From positions 3,162,001-3,226,000 of the forward strand of contig NZ_CP100763.1 of NCBI RefSeq assembly GCF_024296685.1: a stretch of DNA of 64,000 nt, in the 5' to 3' direction. Numbering within the stretch: the stretch's first letter is position 1; each line of letters opens with the position of its first letter. The DNA is from Natrinema marinum (GTDB lineage: Archaea > Halobacteriota > Halobacteria > Halobacteriales > Natrialbaceae). Shown here piece by piece: positions 16,725 to 25,626 of this stretch. Position numbers and translations under genes: made by a program. The notes beneath the pieces are model-generated. The model made no database searches and had not been told where the DNA came from. It saw nothing but the letters and a program-made list of their open reading frames with translations.

Positions 16725-17366
16725 ATGTTTCAAGCCGAAATTCACCTCCAGCAGGAGAAAGCCTGCGTGCTCGACGACTTCGCGGACCACTTCGGCACGT
16801 CGTTCGACGTCGAGATCGAGGAGCTCCACGACCATCTCGTGACGTTTACCATCCGCATCGAAGAGCCCCGCGAGGAGTACGTCGAGTTCTTCGCGGACGC
16901 CGAGCAGGTCGAGCACGTCGAACGACTCGACGAGGCCACCTATCTGATAACGAAGACCTCGTGTGGCGCGTACTCCGCGGTCGAGCGGAATCACGGCGTC
17001 CTCCGCCGAAAGAGCCGCGTCCGCGGCGACCGCCGCGTCTACACCGTCCTGTTCTTCCGTCGGGAGGATCTGCGGGCCATGATCGACGACTTCAGCCGGA
17101 TCGGGACCGTCACGCTCGGCAAGCTCACGGAGTTCGAGCGGTCGAAATCGATGCTCACCGACCGACAGCTCGAGGTCGTCACGCGCGCCCTAGAGGAGGG
17201 CTACTTCGAGTGGCCGCGGCGAATCGACAGCGAGGAACTCGCCGAGGGGCTGGGGATCAGTCGAACGACGATGCTCGAACACCTCCGAAAGGCACAGTCG
17301 AAGCTGCTGACCAGCGCTATCGAAGAGAACGACCGGCTGAAATCGACGGAACGGGCGGAACCGTAG
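16725..17366 (+). CDS. Bat-type helix-turn-helix transcriptional regulator
   Basis: A 213-aa haloarchaeal regulator. The N-terminal 150 residues form a sensor-like domain of unknown ligand, and the C-terminus is the HTH_10 (bacterio-opsin activator) domain: LTDRQLEVVTRALEEGYFEW, then the recognition region ELAEGLGISRTTMLEHLRKA. Such proteins usually control adjacent metabolic genes. It lies just downstream of the CoA-transferase/DRE-TIM pair, so control of that pair, the hydantoinase operon, or both is a reasonable inference. The start at 16725 fits the TATA box and gives MFQAEIHLQQ. Confidence 0.85.
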   Translation: MFQAEIHLQQEKACVLDDFADHFGTSFDVEIEELHDHLVTFTIRIEEPREEYVEFFADAEQVEHVERLDEATYLITKTSCGAYSAVERNHGVLRRKSRVRGDRRVYTVLFFRREDLRAMIDDFSRIGTVTLGKLTEFERSKSMLTDRQLEVVTRALEEGYFEWPRRIDSEELAEGLGISRTTMLEHLRKAQSKLLTSAIEENDRLKSTERAEP

Positions 17367-17408
17367 GGCGACCCCACGTTCAATAGCCGCTCGCCCGAAC
17401 GCCCTCGT

Positions 17409-17966
17409 ATGCGACTGTTCGTCAGCGTCGACCTCCCCGACGACCTCGCGGAGCCGGTCGCGGACCTGCAAGCCGAGTTCGCCGGCGCGGGCGGGCTCAA
17501 TTTCACCGATCCAGAGCAGGCCCACATCACGATGAAGTTCCTCGGCGATGTCGACGAGAGTCAGGTCACCGACCTCGAGCGGGAACTCGCCGCCGCGGTC
17601 GACGACGCCGGCCTCGACCCCTTCACCGTCCGCTACGGCGGCCTCGGCGTCTTTCCGAGCCTCGACTACATCAGCGTCGTCTGGCTGGGCGTCGAGGACG
17701 GCGGCGACGAACTCGCGCGGCTCTACGAGGCCATCGAGGACCGGACGACCGCGATGGGGTTCGACGCCGAGGACCACGACTTTACGCCCCACGTCACGCT
17801 CGCGCGGATGGAACACGCCGGCGGCAAATCCCTCGTCCAGGACCTCGTCCGGGAGTGCAACCCGACGGTCGGCGAGGTCCGCGTCGACGAACTTCGGCTC
17901 ACCGAGAGCACCCTCACGGACGAGGGGCCGGTCTACTCGACGGTCGAGTCGTTCCCACTCGAGTAG
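17409..17966 (+). CDS. thpR: RNA 2',3'-cyclic phosphodiesterase
   Basis: A 185-aa member of the 2H phosphoesterase (LigT) family with both catalytic motifs intact: HITM at H39 and HVTL at H128. The protein starts MRLFVSVDLPDDLAEPV, the usual ThpR N-terminus. It opens 2',3'-cyclic phosphates on RNA ends and was first described as a 2'-5' RNA ligase; in archaea a role in tRNA splicing products is plausible. A second, altered 2H protein is encoded at 58114-58614. Confidence 0.9.
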   Translation: MRLFVSVDLPDDLAEPVADLQAEFAGAGGLNFTDPEQAHITMKFLGDVDESQVTDLERELAAAVDDAGLDPFTVRYGGLGVFPSLDYISVVWLGVEDGGDELARLYEAIEDRTTAMGFDAEDHDFTPHVTLARMEHAGGKSLVQDLVRECNPTVGEVRVDELRLTESTLTDEGPVYSTVESFPLE

Positions 17967-18094
17967 GACTGGCGGCGTTTCGTTCTCGAGCGCGACTGTC
18001 GGCTGAACGGGAACATTAGTCCGACTCTCGTCGATATAGTCAGGAATTACAGAACGGGGTATCATGAGGGGCTTCGGTGTAGCGAGCGCGGAGG

Positions 18095-19042
18095 ATGTCC
18101 GACGACGACGCCACGAGCGCGCGGAGTCGGCTGTCCGTCACGCGCCGGGAGGCGCTGGCCGCGGTCGGCGGTGCGGCCCTCGCGGCTCCCACCGGCACCA
18201 CCGCGAGCGCCGTCGCCGCCGACCGCCGTGACCCCGTTCTCGTTCGCGTCTGTCCCGGCGCCGTTCCGCTTCAGGCGCGGCTACGGTACGGCCCCGACGC
18301 GCTTCGCGGGGACTGGCCGCGGCCGCTGCGGGACGCGCTGGCCGCCGTCGAGTCCGCTTTCGAGCAGGTGCTGACCTACGCCGGGGAGCGCGAACGGCTC
18401 GCGGACCTCGAGGTCCGCGTAGAGCCCGGCCCGTCGATCCGATTCCCGCCCGCGGAGATGCCGCTGTCGGCCGACGCCGTGGTGCCGTCGACCGAGACGC
18501 TGCTCGGCCGGTTCCGCGACCGACTGCGCGAACGGAACGCGCTCACCGATCGGTCCTGTCACCTCCTGTTGCACTGGTCGCCGCTCAACTACCGCGTCGG
18601 CTACGGCGGGACGGTGTCCCCGAACGCGCTGACCGGCGCCGCCGACGGCGGTGACGCGCAGACGGTCGCGAACGTCGGCGCGACCGAGGTCTGGGACTCG
18701 CGGGCGGTGACCCGAAACATCGCCATCCACGAGACGCTTCACACCTTCCTCTCGAGCGACATCGTCGACGACCTCGGTGCGGCAGTCTGCGATCACGAAC
18801 TCGGAGCGGCCGTTCGGACGGCCCCGGATACCCTGCGGATCTCGCCGATGGCGACCGCCTACGCCGGCCCCGACCGAATCGGCGGCGGGACGCGCTTTCA
18901 CGGCACCGGTTGCTACGATCACGACCGGTTCTCTCGCCACGACGGAACCGAGGGGATCGAAAACTGGACCTACACGACCGAACTCAGCGAGGCGACCCTC
19001 GAGGGCGTGACGCGATATCTCGAGGACCACCTCGAGCGGTGA
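18095..19042 (+). CDS. Tat-exported protein with an HExxH metalloprotease-like motif
   Basis: A 315-aa protein with a twin-arginine signal ([19 protein letters not shown]) followed by an Ala-rich region ending near ASAVAA. The mature part contains IHETLH (H212, E213, H216), a zinc-metallopeptidase HExxH motif, in a hydrophobic context ([14 protein letters not shown]). A third ligand is not obvious; downstream conserved-looking segments are [20 protein letters not shown] and [13 protein letters not shown] know no named family for it. Zinc binding and peptidase activity are inferred from the motif alone. It stands between thpR and the ribosomal cluster and shares no operon signal with them. Confidence 0.65.
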   Translation: MSDDDATSARSRLSVTRREALAAVGGAALAAPTGTTASAVAADRRDPVLVRVCPGAVPLQARLRYGPDALRGDWPRPLRDALAAVESAFEQVLTYAGERERLADLEVRVEPGPSIRFPPAEMPLSADAVVPSTETLLGRFRDRLRERNALTDRSCHLLLHWSPLNYRVGYGGTVSPNALTGAADGGDAQTVANVGATEVWDSRAVTRNIAIHETLHTFLSSDIVDDLGAAVCDHELGAAVRTAPDTLRISPMATAYAGPDRIGGGTRFHGTGCYDHDRFSRHDGTEGIENWTYTTELSEATLEGVTRYLEDHLER

Positions 19043-19123
19043 CTCGGCCGTCGGAACAGGCGCGGATCGGTCCGGTAGCTGCCGTTTCGACGGCCAGCGG
19101 CGGTCCCTGCAAGATGGACAAGA

Positions 19124-19130
19124 TTTTAAG
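19124..19130 (+). promoter_or_regulatory. TATA box of the L39e-L31e-eIF6 operon
   Basis: TTTTAAG sits 26-32 nt ahead of the L39e ATG at 19156, the spacing expected for a leaderless haloarchaeal transcript. Confidence 0.55.
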
Positions 19131-19155
19131 CCAGCGTGGGCTACGTCCGGCCACT

Positions 19156-19308
19156 ATGGGTAAGAAATCGAAGGGCAAGAAGAAGCGACTTGCCAAACTC
19201 GAGAACCAGAACAGCCGCGTGCCGGCCTGGGTCATGATGAAGACCGACATGGACGTGCAGCGAAACCCCAAGCGACGCAACTGGCGGCGCAACGACACTG
19301 ACGAGTAA
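19156..19308 (+). CDS. rpl39e: 50S ribosomal protein L39e
   Basis: A 50-aa very basic protein ([19 protein letters not shown], then [20 protein letters not shown] and NWRRNDTDE), the full usual length of archaeal L39e, which lies in the peptide exit tunnel. It is the first gene of the cluster; L31e follows after 2 nt. Confidence 0.97.
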   Translation: MGKKSKGKKKRLAKLENQNSRVPAWVMMKTDMDVQRNPKRRNWRRNDTDE

Positions 19309-19310
19309 CG

Positions 19311-19589
19311 ATGAGTGCCAGTGATTTCGAGGAACGCGTCGTTACCGTTCCCCTGCGAGACGTCAAGAAGGGCGCGAACCACGAGGCCGCCGACCTCGCG
19401 ATGCGGCTGATCCGCGAACACCTCGCGAAACACTTCGCGGTCGACGAAGCGGCCATCCGACTGGACCCCTCGATCAACGAGGAAGTCTGGTCGAACGGGC
19501 GTTCCAACCCGCCGCGAAAGCTGCGCGTCCGCGCGGCTCGCTTCGACGAAGAGGGTGAGGCCGTCGTCGAAGCCGAGGTCGCCGACTAA
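19311..19589 (+). CDS. rpl31e: 50S ribosomal protein L31e
   Basis: A 92-aa protein of the L31e family ([51 protein letters not shown]). It sits on the large subunit near the tunnel exit. Gene order L39e, L31e, eIF6 is the common archaeal arrangement. The eIF6 start codon follows its stop by 2 nt. Confidence 0.97.
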   Translation: MSASDFEERVVTVPLRDVKKGANHEAADLAMRLIREHLAKHFAVDEAAIRLDPSINEEVWSNGRSNPPRKLRVRAARFDEEGEAVVEAEVAD

Positions 19590-19591
19590 AC

Positions 19592-20257
19592 TTGCAACGC
19601 CTCGCCTTCGCCGGGTCGGCGTACGTCGGGGTCTTCGCCCGTGCGACCGACTCGTGCGTACTCGTTCGCCCCGACATCGATGACGACGTGGTGGCCGATC
19701 TGGCCGACGAACTCGAGGTGCCCGCCGTTCGGACGACCGTCGGCGGCTCCTCGACGGTCGGCGCGTTAGCGACGGGTAACGAGAACGGCCTGCTCGTCAG
19801 CGCTCGCGTCCTCGAGTACGAACGCGAGACGCTCGAGGCGGAAGTCGACGTACCTGTCGCCGAACTGCCGGGCAACATCAACGCCGCCGGCAACGTCGTC
19901 CTCGCGAACGACTACGGGGCCTACGTCCATCCGGACCTGCCCCGCGAGGCGATCGGGATCGTCGAAGACACGCTCGAGGTGCCCGTCGAACGCGGCGACC
20001 TCGCGGGCGTTCGAACCGTCGGCACGGCCGCCGTTGCCAATAACACCGGCGTCCTCTGTCATCCGAAGGCGACCGACGAGGAACTCGACGCCTTAGAGGA
20101 AGCACTCGACGTCCGGGCCGATGTCGGAACGGTCAACTACGGTGCGCCGCTGGTCGGTTCCGGACTCATCGCGAACGAGGCCGGCTACGTCGTCGGCGAG
20201 GACACCACCGGCCCGGAACTGGGCCGGATCGAGGACGCGCTCGGCTATCTCGACTGA
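19592..20257 (+). CDS. eif6: Translation initiation factor aIF6
   Basis: The 221-aa anti-association factor binds the large ribosomal subunit and prevents premature joining. It has the five-fold pentein repeats; visible ones include [59 protein letters not shown] and [16 protein letters not shown]. The start is a TTG (19592) placed 2 nt after the L31e stop: no ATG or GTG allows the full N-terminus [14 protein letters not shown], so TTG initiation by coupling is the best reading. Confidence 0.95.
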   Translation: MQRLAFAGSAYVGVFARATDSCVLVRPDIDDDVVADLADELEVPAVRTTVGGSSTVGALATGNENGLLVSARVLEYERETLEAEVDVPVAELPGNINAAGNVVLANDYGAYVHPDLPREAIGIVEDTLEVPVERGDLAGVRTVGTAAVANNTGVLCHPKATDEELDALEEALDVRADVGTVNYGAPLVGSGLIANEAGYVVGEDTTGPELGRIEDALGYLD

Positions 20258-20289
20258 CGGCTGACGCGATTGCTTCGACGCTTCTGTTC

Positions 20290-20601
20290 TTACTGTCGCT
20301 CGAATCGGTGTAATACGACCTCGCTGTCGTCGTCCCACTCGAAGTTCTCGTGGGCGCGCTCGAGCAGCCGCTCGTAGGCCTCGAGGTCGTCCATCCCTTC
20401 TGCTCGGGCATCCTCGTCGGTCAGATCGCCGAGCGTACGCTCGCGGATCTCGGTCACTTCGAACGTCGTTCCGTCGATGGCGAACGTATCGCCTTCGTCG
20501 GCGTACCGGTGGCCCCGATGAATCTGGGTGACCTCGCCCTCCAGTACCTGCGTCTGCATTCGCTCGCTGGGCAACAGTTCGCCGGGATCGAGTTCGCTCA
20601 T
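20290..20601 (-). CDS. ASCH domain-containing protein
   Basis: A 103-aa protein with the ASCH/PUA-like RNA-binding fold: QVLEGEVTQIHRGHRYADEG, FAIDGTTFEVTEIRERTLGD and LTDEDARAEGMDDLEAYERL. ASCH domains are thought to bind RNA and may act in translation control; some have nucleoside amidohydrolase activity. It lies on the opposite strand inside the ribosomal-protein cluster, between eIF6 and LX, so its own promoter lies in the 150 nt before the LX gene. Confidence 0.8.
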   Translation of the reverse strand: MSELDPGELLPSERMQTQVLEGEVTQIHRGHRYADEGDTFAIDGTTFEVTEIRERTLGDLTDEDARAEGMDDLEAYERLLERAHENFEWDDDSEVVLHRFERQ

Positions 20602-20752
20602 GCCCTCGGATTCGGCCCGGCGTCGTAAAATCGTTGACCCTCCGCTCGTCGGCGGATCGGACGCCGACGACCCTCTCGCGGCGTCGCTCGCCGGCCGCGA
20701 CCGTCGGACCCGGAAGGGAAGATTCTTCCGACTGCCTGCCGGATGGAGACGT

Positions 20753-20929
20753 ATGAGTCAATTCACGGTCAGTGGTCGGTTCAAGAGCCGCGACGGCTTC
20801 GCGCCGTTCGAGACGACCATCGACGCCGAAAACGAGAACGTCGCCCGCGAACACGCTTACTCCCAGCTCGGGAGCCAGCACGGGCTCAAGCGCACCGAGA
20901 TCGAACTCGACGAGGTATCCGAACGATGA
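20753..20929 (+). CDS. rpl18a: 50S ribosomal protein L18Ae (LX)
   Basis: A 58-aa archaeal LX/L18Ae protein (MSQFTVSGRFKSRDGFAPFE, then NVAREHAYSQLGSQHGLKR and TEIELDEVSER), the usual length in haloarchaea. Its TGA overlaps the ATG of the prefoldin gene by 3 nt, so the two are translationally coupled. A longer in-frame extension to 20528 is non-conserved and not used. Confidence 0.95.
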   Translation: MSQFTVSGRFKSRDGFAPFETTIDAENENVAREHAYSQLGSQHGLKRTEIELDEVSER

Positions 20930-21384
20930 GCCAGCAGCAACTCCAGCAGCTTTCCCAAGAACTCCAAGAGATCGAAGAACAGATCGAGACCCTCCAGACC
21001 AACGTCGAGGCCGTCCAACAGGAGAAGACCGAAGTCGACGAAGCCATCGAGGCCCTCGACTCGCTCGAGACCGACTCGACCGTGCAGGTGCCCGTCGGCG
21101 GCGGCGCGTATCTCCGTGCGACCATCGAGGACATCGACGAAGTGATCGTCGATCTCGGCGCCGACTACGCCGCCGAGTTCGAGGAGGACGACGCCGTCGA
21201 CGCCCTCGAGAACAAGAAAGAGCGACTCGACGACCGCATCGACGACCTCAACGAAGAGATCGCCGAGCTCGAGACCGAGAGCAGCGAACTCGAACAGCAG
21301 GCCCAGCAGCTCCAACAGCAGGCGATGCAACAGCAGATGCAGCAGATGGGCGGCGGTCAGGGCCCGCAGGGTCCCGACGAGTAA
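20926..21384 (+). CDS. pfdA: Prefoldin alpha subunit
   Basis: A 152-aa co-chaperone subunit with the two coiled-coil arms expected of prefoldin: residues about 1-50 (SQQQLQQLSQELQEIEEQIE) and about 95-140, rich in Glu and Gln (LETESSELEQQAQQLQQQA), joined by the beta-hairpin region VQVPVGGGAYLRATIEDIDE. It captures unfolded proteins and hands them to the thermosome. The end is a Gln/Met/Gly-rich tail. It is coupled to LX upstream and followed by ftsY after 25 nt. Confidence 0.95.
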   Translation: MSQQQLQQLSQELQEIEEQIETLQTNVEAVQQEKTEVDEAIEALDSLETDSTVQVPVGGGAYLRATIEDIDEVIVDLGADYAAEFEEDDAVDALENKKERLDDRIDDLNEEIAELETESSELEQQAQQLQQQAMQQQMQQMGGGQGPQGPDE

Positions 21385-21409
21385 CGCGTCGGACCCCACT
21401 CGATAACTC

Positions 21410-22927
21410 ATGTTCGATAACCTGAAGGATAAGCTCGGAAGCTTCCGCGAAGACGCCGAGGAAGCCGCCGAAGAGAACGCCGAGGAGGTCGACGAGGAGG
21501 AACTCGAGGAAGCGGAACTCGATGACGTCGACGACCCCGAGACGACACAGTCCGACACGGCGGAGGCGGACGCCTCCGAACTGGCCGACGACGAGCCGGC
21601 CGAGACGGTTGCCGCGTCGACGGCCGACCCCGACTCCGAACTCGAGGAGCCGAACGCGACCGGCGACTCGGTGGCGGCGCGGACGGCCGAGTCGACGGGT
21701 CAGGAGCCGGCGACCGATGCCGACCCTGACTTCGGCGAGGAAGCCGCGGAATCCGAAGCGGAGCCGGCCGTCGACGACGTGGAGGCGACCGGCGACGCTG
21801 AGGAGCCAGCGGCTGCGGAGGCCGAAACCGATGACGACGACAGGTCCGGTCTCGGTGCCAAGGCCCGGTCTCTCTTCAGCGGCTCGTCCGACGAATCGGA
21901 ACCGGCCGAGGCGGACGCCGACGAGCCGGCCGCTGACGAAGCGGTAGCCGAGACAGCAGTCGACGAGAACGGAGTGGACGAGGACGAAGCGGACGAAGAC
22001 GAAGCGGACGAAGGTGACGACGCCGCCGAGACCGGCGGAACCGGGTTCGGTACCAAAGCCAAGTCCCTCGTCAAGGGAAAGTTCGTCATCGAGGAAGACG
22101 ACCTCGAGGGGCCCTTGCGCGAACTCGAGATGGCGCTGCTCTCGAGCGACGTGGAGATGGGCGTCGCCGAGGAGATCCTCGACAACATCCGCGACGAACT
22201 GGTCGGCGAGACCCGCACGTTCACCACTTCGACCGGCGAGGTCGTCGAGGAGGCGCTCCACAACGCGATCTACGACGTGATCAGCGTGGGCCAGTTCGAC
22301 TTCGACGAGCGGATCGCCGTCGAGGACACGCCCGTCACCATCATCTTCACCGGCGTCAACGGCGTCGGGAAGACGACGTCGATCGCCAAACTGAGCCGCT
22401 ACTTCGAGGAGCGAGGCTACTCGACGGTGATGGCCAACGGCGACACCTACCGCGCCGGCGCGAACCAGCAGATCCAGGAGCACGCCGACGCGCTGGACAC
22501 GAAGTGCATCAGCCACGAACAGGGCGGCGACCCCGCGGCGGTGCTGTACGACGCCGTCGAGTACGCCGAGGCCAACGATGTCGACATCGTGCTCGGCGAC
22601 ACCGCGGGACGGCTCCACACCAACGAGGGGCTGATGGACCAACTCGAGAAGATCGAGCGCGTCGTCGGTCCCGACATGACGCTGTTCGTCGACGAAGCCG
22701 TCGCCGGACAGGACGCGGTCAACCGTGCTCGAGAGTTCAACGACGCCGCGGAGATCGACGGCGCAATCCTGACGAAAGCCGACGCCGATTCCAACGGCGG
22801 AGCGGCGATTTCGGTCGCGCACGTCACCGGGAAACCGATTCTCTTCCTCGGTGTCGGGCAAGGATACGACGATCTCGAGCGGTTCGATCCCGACGAGATG
22901 GTCGACCGGTTGCTGGCAGCGGAGTAA
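21410..22927 (+). CDS. ftsY: Signal recognition particle receptor FtsY
   Basis: The 505-aa SRP receptor GTPase docks ribosome-nascent-chain-SRP complexes at the membrane. Residues about 12-205 are a highly acidic Ala/Glu/Asp-rich region. The N domain follows (KGKFVIEEDDLEGPLRELEM), then the G domain with GVNGVGKTTSIAKLSRYFEE (P-loop), DTYRAGANQQIQEHA, LGDTAGRLHTNEG and TKADADSNGGAAISVAHVTG, ending GVGQGYDDLERFDPDEMVDR. The acidic region is long even for a haloarchaeon. Its partner SRP54 is encoded at 40122. Confidence 0.96.
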   Translation: MFDNLKDKLGSFREDAEEAAEENAEEVDEEELEEAELDDVDDPETTQSDTAEADASELADDEPAETVAASTADPDSELEEPNATGDSVAARTAESTGQEPATDADPDFGEEAAESEAEPAVDDVEATGDAEEPAAAEAETDDDDRSGLGAKARSLFSGSSDESEPAEADADEPAADEAVAETAVDENGVDEDEADEDEADEGDDAAETGGTGFGTKAKSLVKGKFVIEEDDLEGPLRELEMALLSSDVEMGVAEEILDNIRDELVGETRTFTTSTGEVVEEALHNAIYDVISVGQFDFDERIAVEDTPVTIIFTGVNGVGKTTSIAKLSRYFEERGYSTVMANGDTYRAGANQQIQEHADALDTKCISHEQGGDPAAVLYDAVEYAEANDVDIVLGDTAGRLHTNEGLMDQLEKIERVVGPDMTLFVDEAVAGQDAVNRAREFNDAAEIDGAILTKADADSNGGAAISVAHVTGKPILFLGVGQGYDDLERFDPDEMVDRLLAAE

Positions 22928-22965
22928 CTCTCCTCCCGTCAGCTGTCAATCGTTTCAGAAGACAC

Positions 22966-22974
22966 TTATTATAC
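22966..22974 (+). promoter_or_regulatory. TATA box ahead of a secreted-protein gene
   Basis: TTATTATAC lies just downstream of ftsY and about 20-25 nt ahead of the ATG at 22992, fitting a leaderless transcript. Confidence 0.5.
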
Positions 22975-22991
22975 GGCTGAGATGTTCGGGT

Positions 22992-23624
22992 ATGGTCCGC
23001 CCTCGCTCTCGACGTGCTCTCGTCGCGTCCGTCGCGACGGCCGCAGCGGTTACGGCGGGTGGGTTCGAGTACGGCTCGAGCGGTGCGGACGCGCCGCCGC
23101 TCGAGTCGGGAACCGTCCCCGACGACTGGTACGACTGTAGCGACGTTACGCGGCCGGCACCCGACGCGCCGGCTACCGAGCACGCGCTCGAGCCCCGGGC
23201 GTATCCCTCGCCGCCGTCGGCGCGGCGCGTCGACGAGAACCGTCGTTCCACCGACCGCTCGTCGCCGTCGGCACCGACCGCCGACGTAGCCGAGTACGTC
23301 ACCGCGTTCGAACGGACCTACCGACTGAATGCGTTCATCGCCCGGTACGGTGGTGTGACCCGAACGTTCGACTTTCGACTCGGTACTCGTCGGACCGCGT
23401 CCGTCGGTTCCGAAACCGACGGGACTGCCGTTCTCGTGGCGATCGTCTACGATCTGACGACCGGCACGCGGCAGTCGCCGCCGAGCGACGAGTGGGACAC
23501 CCGCGTCACCTACTACCTCGACGAGAACGTCCTCCTCCGGGCGCGGTACGCAGGTATCGCCGAGAAACCGACGCTCGAGCCGGACCCACGGCGGCAGGGC
23601 AAGCCCGTCGCCTGCTTCCGGTAG
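22992..23624 (+). CDS. Uncharacterised exported haloarchaeal protein
   Basis: A 210-aa protein with an N-terminal basic stretch and hydrophobic helix (VRPRSRRALVASVATAAAVT), likely a signal or anchor. A Pro/Ser/Arg-rich linker follows (ARRVDENRRSTDRSSPS), then a compact C-terminal part with TYRLNAFIARYGGVTRTFDF, TAVLVAIVYDLTTGTRQSPP and TRVTYYLDENVLLRARYAGI, which reads as beta-rich. I do not recognise a named domain. The ATG at 22992 is chosen for its TATA box and because the frame upstream overlaps ftsY. Confidence 0.6.
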   Translation: MVRPRSRRALVASVATAAAVTAGGFEYGSSGADAPPLESGTVPDDWYDCSDVTRPAPDAPATEHALEPRAYPSPPSARRVDENRRSTDRSSPSAPTADVAEYVTAFERTYRLNAFIARYGGVTRTFDFRLGTRRTASVGSETDGTAVLVAIVYDLTTGTRQSPPSDEWDTRVTYYLDENVLLRARYAGIAEKPTLEPDPRRQGKPVACFR

Positions 23625-23925
23625 CGCCAGCGATCGGCTCGGCGCTCACACGTTACCGGACACGATTGCCGCTATCACCGACATGTTCGGCGCGGGGACG
23701 GGCCTCGAGTCACGCATCGCCGGGCCCTGTCGGGGCTTTCGGCCGTCCCGATCGGCGGCGGCCGACCGATGGGGCAATATTTACTGGTGCAAACGACCCA
23801 CGTCATGATTCGCCGAGTTGCGGGAGCGTATAGGGGTGGGGGAGTATTACCCGTTAAACGATGGTCCACCAGTATCTCGAAAGTGCAGACTCTTCCGACT
23901 CCACACGAACCACGGGGTGGTTCGT
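23625..23925. other. Intergenic region ahead of the nitrite/sulfite reductase
   Basis: 301 nt without a convincing gene. The sequence AATATTTACTGG (about 23775-23786) and the GCGTATAGG near 23826 are possible promoter elements for the reductase, but neither has the ideal distance to its ATG at 23926, so the transcript may have a leader of 70-120 nt. Confidence 0.4.
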
Positions 23926-25626
23926 ATGAATACAGTCGAAGAGCACAAACAGGAGAAACACCCCCTCGATGTCGTCGACGACGTCTACGATTACGCCGAG
24001 GACGAACTCTCCTTCGAGGAGATCGAAGAGCGAGCGGGCGGCGGCGAGTGGGAGCGCCTGAAGTGGGCCGGGATGTACGCCCAAAAGCAGGAGGGCTACT
24101 TCATGATCCGGACCAAGGCGCCCGGCGGCTACCTGACGCCCGAACAGGCCGAAGTGATCGGCGAGGTCACCGACGACCTCGCGGTCGCCCCCGACGAGTA
24201 CGGCGGCGAGGAGCAAAACGAACTTTGGGGCGACGCCTACCTCGACATCACGACCCGTCAGGACATCCAGAAACACTGGATCCGCGTCGAGGATGTCCCC
24301 GAGATGTGGGACCGCTACGACGAGGTCGGCCTGACGACCGTTCAGGGCTGTGGCGACTCCGCCCGGAACGTGCTGGGTTGCCCCGCCGCGGGTCTCGACG
24401 ACCACGAGTGTTTCAACGCACAGCCGGTCATCGACGCCGTCAACGAGTTCTTCACGGAGAACCGCGAGTACGCCAACCTCCCGCGGAAGTTCAAGATGAC
24501 GATCACCGGCTGTGCCCACGACTGCGCGCAGTCCCAGATCAACGACGTCGGCCTCGTCCCTGCGAAAAAGGAGATCGACGGCGAGCACCTCTACGGCTTC
24601 CACGCCCGCGTCGGCGGCGGCCTCTCCGACGGACCGCGGATGGGCTCCGAACTCGACGTGTTCATCAAACCAGAGGACGCCGTCGAGTTCTGCCGCGCCG
24701 TCGCCCAGACGTTCAAGGAGATCGGCGACCGCAACAACCGCGGCGTCTGCCGGATGCGCTATCTCGTCGAACAGCTCGGCCCGGAGAAGTTCGAGGAAGC
24801 GATCCGCGACCGCTGTACCGTCGATCTCCCGACCGGCGGCCAGAACCTGACCGTCGGCTACCAGGGCGACCACGTCGGCGTCCACGACCAGAAGCAAGAC
24901 GGCCTCAAGTACGTCGGTTTCAACGTCATCGCCGGCCGCATGGGCGGCGACGAGTTTGCCGAGGCCGCCCGCGCCGCGAAAGAGTACGGTACCGAGGACG
25001 CCTCCGTCCGTCTAGCGACGGATCAGAACTTCCTCATCACTCACATCCCCGAGGAGAACGTCGACGACCTCCTCGCGGAGCCGTTCGCTCAGGAGTACAG
25101 TCCCGACCCCGGCCCGTTCTCGCGGGGCGCGGTCGGCTGTACGGGCAACGAGTTCTGTAACTACGCCATCATCGAGACGAAAAAGCGCACCAAGCGCTGG
25201 GCCCGCGAGCTCGACGAGCGCATCGACGTGCCCGACGACATCGAGGCCATCCGGATGCACATGTCCGGCTGCTCGGCCTCCTGTGCCCAGCCCCAGATCG
25301 CCGACATCGGCTTCCGCGGCGAGACCGTCAAACTCGAGGACGAAGACAGCCCCAACGAGGAGGGCGACAACCTCGTCGAAGGGATGGACTTCGGCCTCGG
25401 CGGCTCGCTGGGTGCGGAAAACGAGTTCCTCGACTGGATTCAGAACGCGGTGCCCGCCGATTCGGTGATCCCAGCACTCGAGCAATTGTTCGATGCCTAC
25501 GCCGAGGATCGCGACGACGGCGAGAAGTTCTACGAGTGGTGTCGTCGCGTCGACAACGATCGGCTCCGGCAGGTTATGAACAGCGCTGAGGCACCGGTTG
25601 CGCGAGGTGTTGCCCATGGGGACTGA
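23926..25626 (+). CDS. nirA: Ferredoxin-type nitrite/sulfite reductase (sirohaem and 4Fe-4S)
   Basis: A 566-aa assimilatory-type reductase performing a six-electron reduction of nitrite to ammonia or sulfite to sulfide. Two sulfite-reductase half-domains are visible. The sirohaem-4Fe-4S cysteines are C405 and C411 (GCTGNEFC, C-x5-C) and C449 and C453 (SGCSASCAQP, C-x3-C). The first half has VQGCGDSARNVLGCP and TGCAHDCAQS. I chose the ATG at 23926 (MNTVEEHKQEKHPLDVV); an in-frame extension to 23818 looks like leader sequence. It overlaps the next gene by 11 nt, so its electron donor may be that protein. Nitrite versus sulfite cannot be settled from sequence. Confidence 0.9.
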   Translation: MNTVEEHKQEKHPLDVVDDVYDYAEDELSFEEIEERAGGGEWERLKWAGMYAQKQEGYFMIRTKAPGGYLTPEQAEVIGEVTDDLAVAPDEYGGEEQNELWGDAYLDITTRQDIQKHWIRVEDVPEMWDRYDEVGLTTVQGCGDSARNVLGCPAAGLDDHECFNAQPVIDAVNEFFTENREYANLPRKFKMTITGCAHDCAQSQINDVGLVPAKKEIDGEHLYGFHARVGGGLSDGPRMGSELDVFIKPEDAVEFCRAVAQTFKEIGDRNNRGVCRMRYLVEQLGPEKFEEAIRDRCTVDLPTGGQNLTVGYQGDHVGVHDQKQDGLKYVGFNVIAGRMGGDEFAEAARAAKEYGTEDASVRLATDQNFLITHIPEENVDDLLAEPFAQEYSPDPGPFSRGAVGCTGNEFCNYAIIETKKRTKRWARELDERIDVPDDIEAIRMHMSGCSASCAQPQIADIGFRGETVKLEDEDSPNEEGDNLVEGMDFGLGGSLGAENEFLDWIQNAVPADSVIPALEQLFDAYAEDRDDGEKFYEWCRRVDNDRLRQVMNSAEAPVARGVAHGD

